The notes under the pieces were generated by a model. That model made no database searches. It was not told where the DNA came from and was given only the letters and a program-made list of their open reading frames with translations. A stretch of 8,276 bases of DNA from Caldifarciminota bacterium UBA3073 (GTDB lineage Bacteria > Hydrothermota > UBA3073): NCBI GenBank assembly GCA_002366725.1, contig DFBT01000033.1:2988-11263 (forward strand). Direction: 5' to 3'. The position numbers were made by a program, and so were the translations under genes. Positions within the stretch are counted from its first letter, which is position 1, and each line of letters starts with the position of its first letter. Of this stretch, positions 1 to 6,252 are shown piece after piece.

Positions 1-1256
1 AAAATTCTCGCAATGTCGTTCATCGTCACATACAGCATGAGGAACATTATGAGCGCAAAACCTATCATCTGTATTATGTTGGATACTCTCTCCGATGGGC
101 GTCTTCGGATTATCTTCTCCACGAGAATGATCAGAAGGTGACCGCCGTCGAGTGGTGGAAATGGAATGAGATTCAGAATCCCGAGTTGACAGGAGAGAAA
201 GGCTATGAACGAAAGGAAAGATGAAAGTCCCCAGGATAGGGATTGACCCGCAAATTGCACAATTGCCAGCGGACCCCCAAGGTTCTTCGGAGACATCTCC
301 CTCATTACGAGCTTTTTGAGGAATGAGCCGGTAAGCCATATTGTCAGTCCGGTATCCTTGATGCCCTGATAAAATGAATACAATCCCAATTTCTTCCTCT
401 TCACATGCATCGTGACCATTATCATTCCAACCCTCTTTTTTTTATCACCGACCACCCTTTCTCTCTCCTGCGGAATCGCGGTGGTTGTCAATGTATCTCC
501 TCCCCGTAGAACCGTGATCTTCAGGGTGTCACCCGTGCTTTTCTCGACTATTTTGACCATGGCTTCCCAGTCATCGATCTCCGTGCTATCAATCTGGATT
601 ACCCTGTCTCCCCGTTTAAGCCCCGCATTGTAGGCGGGGCCATCCCTTTCGACATCGCCCAATAGGGACGGGATGAGGGGAATTAAGCTGTCGGTATATA
701 TAGATGGAACGGAGATAGTAAGTGTATCGCCGTCCCTCAAGAGTATCAATAGATTGTCACCGTTCCCATCCAGTTTTCGCTCCACCTCCCACCAGTCAAA
801 TACGGGGACACCGTTTACAGATATTATTTTATCGTAATTTTTTAACCCGGTAGCCCTCGGGGCACTTCGCACCGTTGTCGTATCAATTGTACCCATTCCG
901 AAGAAAAGGTTGATGCAGGAGTAAAACACCACTGCGAGAATAAGGTTGAAAAAGGGACCAGAGAATATAACCCTTGCTCTGACTCCCGGTGGTTTCGAAA
1001 GAAATTCCTCCTCACCGCCCGTCGCGGTTCCCGCCTCCTCACCCGCCATCTTGACATAACCCCCAAAGAGTAAGAGCCTTACACTGTATTTTGTTTCGCC
1101 ACTTTGCCAGCCGAAGAGCCTGGGTCCAAATCCGAGTGAGAACTCCGGCACTCCGATTCCCGAGCGCTTCGCGGCCAGGAAATGTCCGAATTCGTGCGAT
1201 ATTATAAGTACAGAAAGCGCTATTACGGCACCAACAATGTTTAGTAAGATGCCCAT
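1..1256 (-). CDS. rseP: RseP-family site-2 intramembrane zinc metalloprotease, 3' end cut by the window edge
   Basis: This is a membrane-embedded zinc protease that cuts single-pass membrane proteins, classically anti-sigma factors during envelope stress. I translated it by hand, and the frame is open from the ATG at 1256 to base 1 (418 codons). The zinc site HEFGH sits at residues 21-25 inside the first hydrophobic segment. GPFFN follows at 100-104, and two PDZ-like domains lie at about 110-195 (LKNYDKIISVNG) and 195-265 (GLKRGDRVIQID). The third zinc-ligand motif, NLIPFPPLDGGH, is at 362-373. About 45 residues follow LDGGH, as in E. coli RseP, so probably only a few residues and the stop are missing. 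GGAG lies five bases before the ATG. The gene follows dxr by 37 bases and is the usual last member of this cluster. The substrate is unknown. Confidence 0.95.
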   Translation of the reverse strand, partial: MGILLNIVGAVIALSVLIISHEFGHFLAAKRSGIGVPEFSLGFGPRLFGWQSGETKYSVRLLLFGGYVKMAGEEAGTATGGEEEFLSKPPGVRARVIFSGPFFNLILAVVFYSCINLFFGMGTIDTTTVRSAPRATGLKNYDKIISVNGVPVFDWWEVERKLDGNGDNLLILLRDGDTLTISVPSIYTDSLIPLIPSLLGDVERDGPAYNAGLKRGDRVIQIDSTEIDDWEAMVKIVEKSTGDTLKITVLRGGDTLTTTAIPQERERVVGDKKKRVGMIMVTMHVKRKKLGLYSFYQGIKDTGLTIWLTGSFLKKLVMREMSPKNLGGPLAIVQFAGQSLSWGLSSFLSFIAFLSCQLGILNLIPFPPLDGGHLLIILVEKIIRRRPSERVSNIIQMIGFALIMFLMLYVTMNDIARI

Positions 1257-1293
1257 TATAACTCCATTGTGCCTGATTATGTCTTCGGCAAGG

Positions 1294-2421
1294 TCAATTC
1301 TCTAAAAGCTCGTATGTTTCCTTTCTCGCCCACTCATCGGCTTCCTCAATCTCCCCGAGAACTGGATTTTCTGTGATCCGGTGTCTGTCCATTACCTTCC
1401 GTATTATCCTCGGAATATCCAAGAGGGTTATTTTTCTCTGCAGAAACGAGTTTACACACACCTCATCCGTCGCAGATAGGACGGCTGGCATTGTGCCCCC
1501 GACAGATATTGCCCTGTATGCGAGTGAAAGACAGGGAAATTTTTCTCGGTCGGGTGGTTCAAACTCAAGTATATGGACCTTCGCCAGATCCAGTGGTTTG
1601 AGAAGAGAGGGGAATCTTTTGGGATATGTAAGCGCGTACTGGATTGGGAGTCTCATATCGGGCAGTGAGAGTTGAGCCAGAATTGCACCATCGCGGAACC
1701 TGACCAGAGAGTGTACCATTGATTGTGGATGTACAACCACACTTATATTTTCGGATGATATTCTGAAAAGTCTCACCGCCTCTATTACCTCCAGTCCCTT
1801 GTTCATAAGTGTGGCAGAATCTACAGTTACCTTTTTCCCCATCTTCCACACGGGATGTGCGAGTGTTTCCTCCGGTGTTATTTTTTCATTTATGCCGGAT
1901 ACCCTGAATGGACCGCCCGATGCGGTAAGGATGATCTCATCGACCTCTTCTCCGCCCGTCCGTATACACTGATGTATAGCCGAGTGTTCAGAATCTATGG
2001 GTATTATCTCGCCGCCGTGTTCCCGCGCGGTATTCATTACGATTTCACCGTACGATACGAGTGTCTCTTTGTTTGCAATACATACCCTTTTTTTACCCCG
2101 TAACGCGCAGAGTGTGGGATATATACCCTCGGCGCCAACGAGTGCATTTACCACTATATCGGCCTCTCCCTTAGCAATTTCTATGAGCCCGTCCGCGCCT
2201 GTAAGTAATTTTACCCCTTCGATGTGATGCGAGCGGGCAACCGATCCGTCGCTGATACAGACAACCTCGGGGGAATATTCCTCTATCTGCCTCCGCAGGA
2301 TTTTTACATTTCTGTGTGTTGATAGTGCAACTACCCTGTAATCCCGTCCGAGATGCGAGAGGACCTCAAGGGTGAGGGTACCTATGGAACCCGTGGAGCC
2401 GAGTACGGCGACTTTATGCAT
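1294..2421 (-). CDS. dxr: 1-deoxy-D-xylulose 5-phosphate reductoisomerase (DXP reductoisomerase)
   Basis: This cytoplasmic enzyme converts DXP to 2-C-methyl-D-erythritol 4-phosphate with NADPH and a divalent metal, the committed step of the MEP isoprenoid pathway and the target of fosmidomycin. The NADPH-binding loop GSTGSIG is at residues 8-14 and ANKETL at 116-121. The metal and substrate site IDSEHSAIHQ starts at 142, giving D143 and E145, with E211 in MNKGLE as the third ligand. TASGGPF is at 166-172, and HPVWKMG at 189-195 carries the tryptophan of the flexible loop. VHPQSMVHSLV follows further on. The length of 375 residues is slightly below the E. coli protein (about 398). The ATG at 2421 places GSTGSIG at the expected distance, but no good Shine-Dalgarno is visible; the nearest GGAG is about 22 bases away. 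It lies 31 bases after cdsA and feeds the isoprenoid units that UppS uses. Confidence 0.98.
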   Translation of the reverse strand: MHKVAVLGSTGSIGTLTLEVLSHLGRDYRVVALSTHRNVKILRRQIEEYSPEVVCISDGSVARSHHIEGVKLLTGADGLIEIAKGEADIVVNALVGAEGIYPTLCALRGKKRVCIANKETLVSYGEIVMNTAREHGGEIIPIDSEHSAIHQCIRTGGEEVDEIILTASGGPFRVSGINEKITPEETLAHPVWKMGKKVTVDSATLMNKGLEVIEAVRLFRISSENISVVVHPQSMVHSLVRFRDGAILAQLSLPDMRLPIQYALTYPKRFPSLLKPLDLAKVHILEFEPPDREKFPCLSLAYRAISVGGTMPAVLSATDEVCVNSFLQRKITLLDIPRIIRKVMDRHRITENPVLGEIEEADEWARKETYELLEN

Positions 2422-2452
2422 GTCAGAAAAAGGGGTTTAAAATTCTCCAAAA

Positions 2453-3280
2453 CTAAACCACAAAGAACCTCAGATAGTAGTATACCAGGGGAGCGGTAAA
2501 GAGAATGGAATCAAATCTGTCCAGAACTCCCCCGTGCCCCGGGATTGAGGTTGAGACATCCTTCAGATTTGCATCCCTCTTTAAGAGAGATTCTACCAGG
2601 TCTCCCACAACGCCGGCGGCGTAACCGAAAAAACCAAGAATAACGGTGTCTATTACTGACAGATATGGTGCATACAGGGAACGCATGATAAACAATGCAC
2701 CGATGGCGGCCAAACCACCGCCAATCGCTCCCTCCCAGGATTTTGCGGGGCTCACCCTTTCCAGCATTTTGTGTCTTCCAAACCTGCTTCCCACAAAGAA
2801 CGCGAAGGTATCACCCGTCCATGCTATTACGAATGGCAACATTGCATACGAAAGACCAACACCGTAATCTCCACCAATATGAGCGGGAATCTCCCTCAGG
2901 AGGATCAGATGGCTGAACAGCCATCCGGTGTATATGACTCCGAAATGAGTGGTTGACATGTGGAATATTGCCCTGTCGGGGTCTATTCTCATCAGTTCAG
3001 ATATTGAGAGAACGATAAAGAGGACGGTAACGGTGGTAAGGGTGAAGATATAGCTTGCAGTGTAGGCGGTCAAACCCAGTATGACGGAAGCCACAATACC
3101 GAGGCTCTTGTAAGGGTGAAGTCCTTTTGCCTCGAGGATAGCATAGAACTCGTAGCTCGATATAAATATGCCAAGTTCTATCAACACAAGAAAAGGGATG
3201 TTCCCTTCTCTCGCTATATATACGAGCGCGGGGACGAACAGAAAGCCGGTTATTACCCTGTAAAACAGATTACTTTTCAT
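2453..3280 (-). CDS. cdsA: Phosphatidate cytidylyltransferase (CDP-diglyceride synthase)
   Basis: This integral membrane enzyme makes CDP-diacylglycerol from phosphatidic acid and CTP, the branch point for bacterial phospholipids. The protein has 275 residues and is mostly hydrophobic, with about seven or eight likely membrane segments. The family signature is near the C-terminus: LLKRDANLKD starts at 232 and is followed by PGHGGVLDRFDS. The upstream conserved block is also present, with WTGDTFAFFVGSRFG around D157 and SPAKSWEG at 177-184. The ATG overlaps the uppS stop codon (ATGA, four bases), and the last codons of uppS supply a strong GGAGGGG ribosome-binding site, so translational coupling is likely. 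The CTP it uses depends in part on UMP kinase encoded upstream in the same cluster. Nothing appears truncated. Confidence 0.97.
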   Translation of the reverse strand: MKSNLFYRVITGFLFVPALVYIAREGNIPFLVLIELGIFISSYEFYAILEAKGLHPYKSLGIVASVILGLTAYTASYIFTLTTVTVLFIVLSISELMRIDPDRAIFHMSTTHFGVIYTGWLFSHLILLREIPAHIGGDYGVGLSYAMLPFVIAWTGDTFAFFVGSRFGRHKMLERVSPAKSWEGAIGGGLAAIGALFIMRSLYAPYLSVIDTVILGFFGYAAGVVGDLVESLLKRDANLKDVSTSIPGHGGVLDRFDSILFTAPLVYYYLRFFVV

Positions 3281-3290
3281 ACCCCTCCGA
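3277..3290 (-). promoter_or_regulatory. uppS/cdsA ATGA overlap with an embedded ribosome-binding site
   Basis: The last codons of uppS read GGAGGGGTATGA on the minus strand. They provide a strong Shine-Dalgarno for cdsA, and the uppS TGA overlaps the cdsA ATG. Terminating ribosomes are placed at the cdsA start, so coupling is likely. Confidence 0.75.
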
Positions 3291-3999
3291 ATCGTCTCTC
3301 TCTTTTTTCATAATCGGAGATCGCTTTTAAGAGAAGGGCTGGGGTAAAATCGGGCCACAGGGTCTTTGTGATCCACAACTCGGTATAGACGGTCTGATAT
3401 GTGAGGAAGTTGGATACCCTGCACTCTCCGGATGTGCGGATGAGAAGGTCGGGGGATGGGACATCGGGTGCATACAGAAATTCGCAGAATGTTTTTTCAT
3501 CTATTCTGTGTGGTGGAATACCTTTTTTTATTATTTTCTTAACGGCATCGATGATCTCGGACCTGCCGCCATAAGAGATGGCAACCAGAAGGGTAAGTCC
3601 GCTGCGATCCCTCGTCATCTCTTCTGCCCATCTCATGCTCTTCATAACATCATCGGGAATCCTGTCAAACCTGCCTATAAATCTAATTCTCACATTGTTC
3701 TTGACCAGATCTGGCACCTGGTCTTTTATCACTTCCTTAAAGAGGTTCATAAGAAATTTAACCTCTTTCTCTGGGCGTACCCAGTTCTCAATCGAGAAGG
3801 CAAATATCGTAAGGTAATCCACACCCAGTTTTCCGCAGGTCTCTACAAGCTGTCTCGTGCGTCTCACTCCCTGCCTATGTCCCTCTATTCTCGGCAGGTT
3901 GCGCCTTTTCGCCCACCTTCCATTTCCATCCATTATGATGGCTATATGTCGTGGTAGTCGTTCCTTATCGATATCGTAGTTCGCAATATTCAGTCTCAT
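3277..3999 (-). CDS. uppS: Di-trans,poly-cis-undecaprenyl diphosphate synthase (cis-prenyltransferase)
   Basis: This enzyme condenses farnesyl diphosphate with isopentenyl diphosphates in cis to form the C55 carrier lipid used for peptidoglycan and surface polysaccharide. The protein is 240 residues long. The diphosphate-binding motif IAIIMDGNGRWAK contains the catalytic D24, FAFSIENWVRP is at 66-76, and the C-terminal block has R188 in RTSGE, R194 in RVSNF and E207 in YTELW. These match E. coli D26, R194, R200 and E213 with a nearly constant offset. The block normally read as SNFLLWQ is SNFLTYQ here, a mild change. The start overlaps the frr stop by one base (TAATG), with GGAG five bases before the ATG inside the end of frr. 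The exact chain length of the product cannot be told from sequence. Confidence 0.97.
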   Translation of the reverse strand: MRLNIANYDIDKERLPRHIAIIMDGNGRWAKRRNLPRIEGHRQGVRRTRQLVETCGKLGVDYLTIFAFSIENWVRPEKEVKFLMNLFKEVIKDQVPDLVKNNVRIRFIGRFDRIPDDVMKSMRWAEEMTRDRSGLTLLVAISYGGRSEIIDAVKKIIKKGIPPHRIDEKTFCEFLYAPDVPSPDLLIRTSGECRVSNFLTYQTVYTELWITKTLWPDFTPALLLKAISDYEKRERRFGGV

Positions 4000-4556
4000 T
4001 AACTCTCCAGTATTTCCCTATCCTTTGCCTTTAGTATCTTGTCTATCTCTTCTATATAGAAATCTGTGAGTTTCTGTATTTTCTCCTCGCCTTTCTTTTC
4101 ATTATCCTCTGAAATCTCCCCGTCCTTCTTCATTCGTTTCATTGCCTCCATTGCCTGTCTTCGTATGTTGCGTACAGCAATTTTGTTCTCTTCGCCCACT
4201 CTGTGCACAAGTTTTGAGATGCTCCGTCTGTTTTCCTCGGTAAGAGGTGGAAGATTCAGTCTAATGATATTACCGTCAGAAGAGGGTATAAGCCCAAGAT
4301 CCGATTTTAGAATTGCCTTTTCTATCCGTTGCAGAATGTTTTTATCCCAGGGTCTTATCAGTAGCTGTCTCGGTTCCGGAACCGTTACACTCGCAAGTTG
4401 AGATAGGGGGGTCTGCGCTCCATAGGATTCGACCTTAATATCCTCCACAAGACCCGGATTAGCCCTTCCAGTACGAATTTTAAGGAACTCAGTCCTTAAA
4501 ATCTCCACAGTTTTTTTCATCTTATTTTCTGTCTCGCCATACAGCTTATCCACCAT
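3999..4556 (-). CDS. frr: Ribosome recycling factor
   Basis: RRF works with EF-G in the cytoplasm to split post-termination ribosomes from mRNA. The 185-residue length is exactly that of E. coli RRF. The N-terminal helix leads into KIRTGRANP at 26-34, followed by the small domain (SYGAQTPLSQLAS, PEPRQLLIRPWDK), NLPPLTEENR, and the conserved helix VRNIRRQAMEAMKRMKKDG. The C-terminal helix is rich in lysine and glutamate. The ATG at 4556 puts RTGRA at the same position as in E. coli, so I prefer it to the GTG immediately after it. A run of six G ends three bases before the ATG and probably serves as the ribosome-binding site. It is separated from pyrH by 57 AT-rich bases and overlaps uppS by one base. 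Confidence 0.98.
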   Translation of the reverse strand: MVDKLYGETENKMKKTVEILRTEFLKIRTGRANPGLVEDIKVESYGAQTPLSQLASVTVPEPRQLLIRPWDKNILQRIEKAILKSDLGLIPSSDGNIIRLNLPPLTEENRRSISKLVHRVGEENKIAVRNIRRQAMEAMKRMKKDGEISEDNEKKGEEKIQKLTDFYIEEIDKILKAKDREILES

Positions 4557-4567
4557 TAACCCCCCTA
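4557..4567 (-). promoter_or_regulatory. Ribosome-binding site of frr (G6 run)
   Basis: The minus strand reads TAGGGGGGTTA before the ATG at 4556. The six G (4560-4565) end three bases before the ATG and six before the GTG that is codon 2. Family alignment favours the ATG, but this spacing leaves the GTG possible. Confidence 0.6.
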
Positions 4568-4613
4568 CAAATAAATCAAAGATTAAAATTCAAATATGAA
4601 ATATCAAATTCCT
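4566..4613 (-). repeat. AT-rich leader between pyrH and frr
   Basis: This gap has hardly any G or C and contains ATTAAAATTCAAA on the plus strand (4582-4594), a 13-mer also present upstream of rpsB. Both copies lie close upstream of a G6 ribosome-binding site and share an AATCAAA phrase between core and G6. This may be a repeat copy or just an unstructured leader favourable to ribosome loading. Confidence 0.45.
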
Positions 4614-5324
4614 TTATCTTTTATCCTTCCCAATCAGCGTTCCAATGCGTGCTCCATCCAACAAAGAAATTAAATTGCCGGGTTTTGTAATATCAAATAC
4701 GGTTATCGGGATCTTCTCACTTTTCGCCAGGGTTACGGCGGTCATATCCATCACCCTGAGTTCTCTCTCAATAAATTCTTCATAACTAATTCTATCGTAT
4801 TTTTTGGCGTCGGGGTATTTTAGCGGGTCCTTATCGTAGACACCATTTACCTTTGTCCCCTTGAGAATGGCATCTGCCTTGAGTTCTATTGCCCTCAATA
4901 CGGATGCGGTATCGGTCGTAAAATATGGACTGCCTGTTCCACAGGCAAAAAGGAGCACTCTTCCCTTCTCTATGTGCCGGATAGCCCTTCTTCTTATAAA
5001 AGGTTCCGCAAGACTCTTCACTTCTATACCCGACTGGAGTCTTGTTGCTACACCGAAATTCTCTATCATGTTCTGAAGTGCAAGGGCATTCATAAGTGTT
5101 CCGAGCATACCCATATAGTCGGATGTAACCCTATCGATCCCCCGAAGGAGGTTGTTTGAACCCCTTATAAAATTTCCACCACCCACCACGATGCCAAGTT
5201 CCATCCCTTTACCGTGTATGTGGGCGATCTCCTTGGTGAGTCTTCTCAGTTGCAGTACATCTATCCCGAACTCCTGTCCTCCCTGAAATATCTCTCCCGA
5301 GAGTTTCAGTATAACCCTTTTCAT
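4614..5324 (-). CDS. pyrH: Uridylate kinase (UMP kinase, amino-acid-kinase fold)
   Basis: This bacterial UMP kinase forms UDP from UMP and ATP, supplying UTP, CTP and UDP-sugars; in other bacteria it is hexameric and controlled by GTP and UTP. From the ATG at 5324 the protein has 236 residues. KLSGE is at 7-11, GGGNFIRG at 48-55, DYMGMLGT at 69-76, FTTDTAS at 135-141, and KGTKVNGVYDKDP at 155-167, then MDMTA in the UMP/ATP region. The frame extends upstream to a TTG at 5354, adding ten residues, but that codon lies in a hairpin loop. Family members begin with M-x-R-V-x-L-K-L-SGE, so I take the ATG; its ribosome-binding site is weak (AGAGAG, six to seven bases away). One oddity is ACGTGSPYF, with Cys128 where the family usually has A or G. 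Confidence 0.97.
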   Translation of the reverse strand: MKRVILKLSGEIFQGGQEFGIDVLQLRRLTKEIAHIHGKGMELGIVVGGGNFIRGSNNLLRGIDRVTSDYMGMLGTLMNALALQNMIENFGVATRLQSGIEVKSLAEPFIRRRAIRHIEKGRVLLFACGTGSPYFTTDTASVLRAIELKADAILKGTKVNGVYDKDPLKYPDAKKYDRISYEEFIERELRVMDMTAVTLAKSEKIPITVFDITKPGNLISLLDGARIGTLIGKDKR

Positions 5325-5345
5325 TTTATTCTCTCTAGCTATAAC

Positions 5346-5364
5346 ATGGAGCAAGATACTCCAT
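5346..5364 (-). other. Small hairpin upstream of the pyrH start
   Basis: The minus strand reads ATGGAG, loop TATCTTG, CTCCAT, a perfect 6-bp stem. The alternative TTG start of pyrH (5354) lies in the loop, and the hairpin ends 21 bases before the preferred ATG at 5324. No T run follows, so it is not a terminator. A stem this short can arise by chance. Confidence 0.4.
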
Positions 5365-5398
5365 CTATTACGCCTCGTGAATTACGGACACGGACTAC

Positions 5399-5438
5399 GA
5401 TTTTTAATTTTTGCATTTTGATTTTTGAATTTTCATCT
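5399..5438. repeat. AT-rich intergenic repeat between tsf and pyrH
   Basis: The plus strand reads as runs of T broken by single bases, with the phrases TTTTTAATTTTTGC, ATTTTGATTTTTG and AATTTTC. It is close in style to the AT-rich leaders of rpsB and frr but lies in the opposite orientation: the coding strand is A-rich here and T-rich there. It begins three bases after the tsf stop. It is low complexity, so homology to the other copies is not proven. Confidence 0.5.
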
Positions 5439-5439
5439 G

Positions 5440-6033
5440 CTATCCACCCATCTTAAATCTGGCGAATCTCTTTACTCTTATGTTCTCTCCAAATTTCGCT
5501 ATATGTTCCTTAATGAGGTTCTGAATGGAGATGTCAGGATTTTTTATAAATGGTTGTTCGAGAAGACACACTTCTTTATAGAAGCTCTCCATCTTGCCAT
5601 CGACGATCCTGGATACAATCTTTTCAGGTTTTCCACTCTCCTTCGCCTGGCACTCGTATATTGCCTTTTCCCTCTCTGTGACCTCTGGAGGTACTTCTTT
5701 TCTCTTTATCCAACCGGGATTAGATGCCGCAATCTGCATCGCAATATCTCTGACGAGTGTCTTAAACTCCGGTGTCCTCGCAACGAAATCTGATTCACAG
5801 GCAATTTCAACGAGGACCCCGAGTCTTGCACCCGGATGAATATACGCCTCGACCATACCCTCATCGGTCTTCCTTTCCATCTTTTTTTCTGACAGGGCGA
5901 TTCCCCTCTTCCGCAGGAGTTCCACCGACTTTTCGATGTCTCCTTTACATTCGAGAAGTACATTCTTGCAGTGCATGATACCCGCACCCGTTCTCTCCTT
6001 TAATTCTATTATTGCATCTTTCGATATCTCCAC
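5440..6033 (-). CDS. tsf: Elongation factor Ts, short form
   Basis: EF-Ts is the nucleotide exchange factor that recycles EF-Tu-GDP. From the GTG at 6033 the protein has 197 residues, like the short EF-Ts of Thermus and Thermotoga and unlike the 283-residue E. coli form, so the second core subdomain is missing or reduced. The N-terminal UBA-like domain carries ELKERTGAGIMHCK (10-23) and GDIEKSVELLRKRGIA (31-46). SDFVA at 81-85 matches the TDFV EF-Tu contact. The end, LLEQPFIKNP then GENIRVKRFARFKMGG, is typical. Family members read GMMDC where this one has GIMHC. The frame extends to an ATG at 6048, but that start would place the ribosome-binding site GGAGGGGGGAG inside the gene, while the GTG fits both this site and the family N-terminus (M-x-I-S/T). 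Confidence 0.96.
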   Translation of the reverse strand: MEISKDAIIELKERTGAGIMHCKNVLLECKGDIEKSVELLRKRGIALSEKKMERKTDEGMVEAYIHPGARLGVLVEIACESDFVARTPEFKTLVRDIAMQIAASNPGWIKRKEVPPEVTEREKAIYECQAKESGKPEKIVSRIVDGKMESFYKEVCLLEQPFIKNPDISIQNLIKEHIAKFGENIRVKRFARFKMGG

Positions 6034-6048
6034 ATCTCCCCCCTCCAT
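6034..6048 (-). promoter_or_regulatory. Ribosome-binding site of tsf, deciding for the GTG start
   Basis: The minus strand reads ATGGAGGGGGGAGAT directly before the GTG at 6033. GGAGG and the G6 run (6038-6043) are both at workable distances from the GTG. The ATG at 6048 overlaps the start of this site and has no purine-rich site of its own; it is preceded by TAGCCTACGCTT. Confidence 0.7.
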
Positions 6049-6071
6049 AAGCGTAGGCTACAGATTAAATA

Positions 6072-6252
6072 AAATCCCAAGTACCAAGCACCAAATAACA
6101 AACAATATCTAAATCCCAATGATCAAAATTCCAAACAGAGCAGCCCTGATTATAGGTAAGTAGTTTAGGATTTTGAATTTGAAATTTGCCTGCCCCGTCA
6201 GATGGCAAGCATCTAACGGGGTAAATGATTTGTAATTTGAGATTTGGAATTT
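6072..6252. repeat. Composite AT-rich intergenic repeat between rpsB and tsf
   Basis: Most of this gap is made of degenerate ATTTG/AATTT phrases rather than coding sequence. The part next to rpsB (6227-6252) reads on the plus strand as a loose tandem of GATTTG, TAATTTG, AGATTTG and GGAATTT. The part next to tsf (6072-6136) carries AAATCCCAAGTACCAAGCAC and later ATCCCAATGATCAAAATTCC. The arms AAATTCCAAA (6126-6135) and TTTGGAATTT (6243-6252) form a perfect 10-bp inverted repeat about 107 bases apart, enclosing a strong hairpin. A minus-strand frame of 82 codons through it (6313-6065) encodes only low-complexity W/D/L-rich peptide and starts inside rpsB, so I do not call it a gene. I recognise the style of repeat from uncultivated-phylum genomes, without a database match. 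Confidence 0.65.
6193..6221 (-). other. Strong 12-bp RNA hairpin between rpsB and tsf
   Basis: The minus strand reads CCCCGTTAGATG, loop CTTGC, CATCTGACGGGG. All 12 positions pair if one U-G is allowed. On the plus strand the same position is a C-A mismatch. No T run follows (the next bases are CAGGCAAATTTC), so it does not look like an intrinsic terminator. It could be an mRNA stability or processing element, a partial attenuator, or simply the core of the surrounding repeat. Confidence 0.7.

Noticed and set aside
842..1066. Minus-strand open frame of 74 codons
   Set aside because: It is an alternative frame of rseP; the true frame carries HEFGH, the PDZ domains and LDGGH without interruption.
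3508..3957. Plus-strand open frame of 149 codons
   Set aside because: It is entirely antisense to uppS, whose catalytic motifs are intact, and has no ribosome-binding site or recognisable motif.
5325..5354. TTG at 5354 as the pyrH start
   Set aside because: It adds ten residues not found in the family, lies in a hairpin loop and has a poorly spaced ribosome-binding site. The ATG at 5324 fits the family N-terminus.
6193..6221. Rho-independent terminator between rpsB and tsf
   Set aside because: The stem is strong, but CAGGCAAATTTC follows on the coding strand instead of a U run, so I list it only as a hairpin.
6072..6252. CRISPR array
   Set aside because: The repeats are short, degenerate and directly adjacent, with no uniform repeat of 25-40 bases and no unique spacers.
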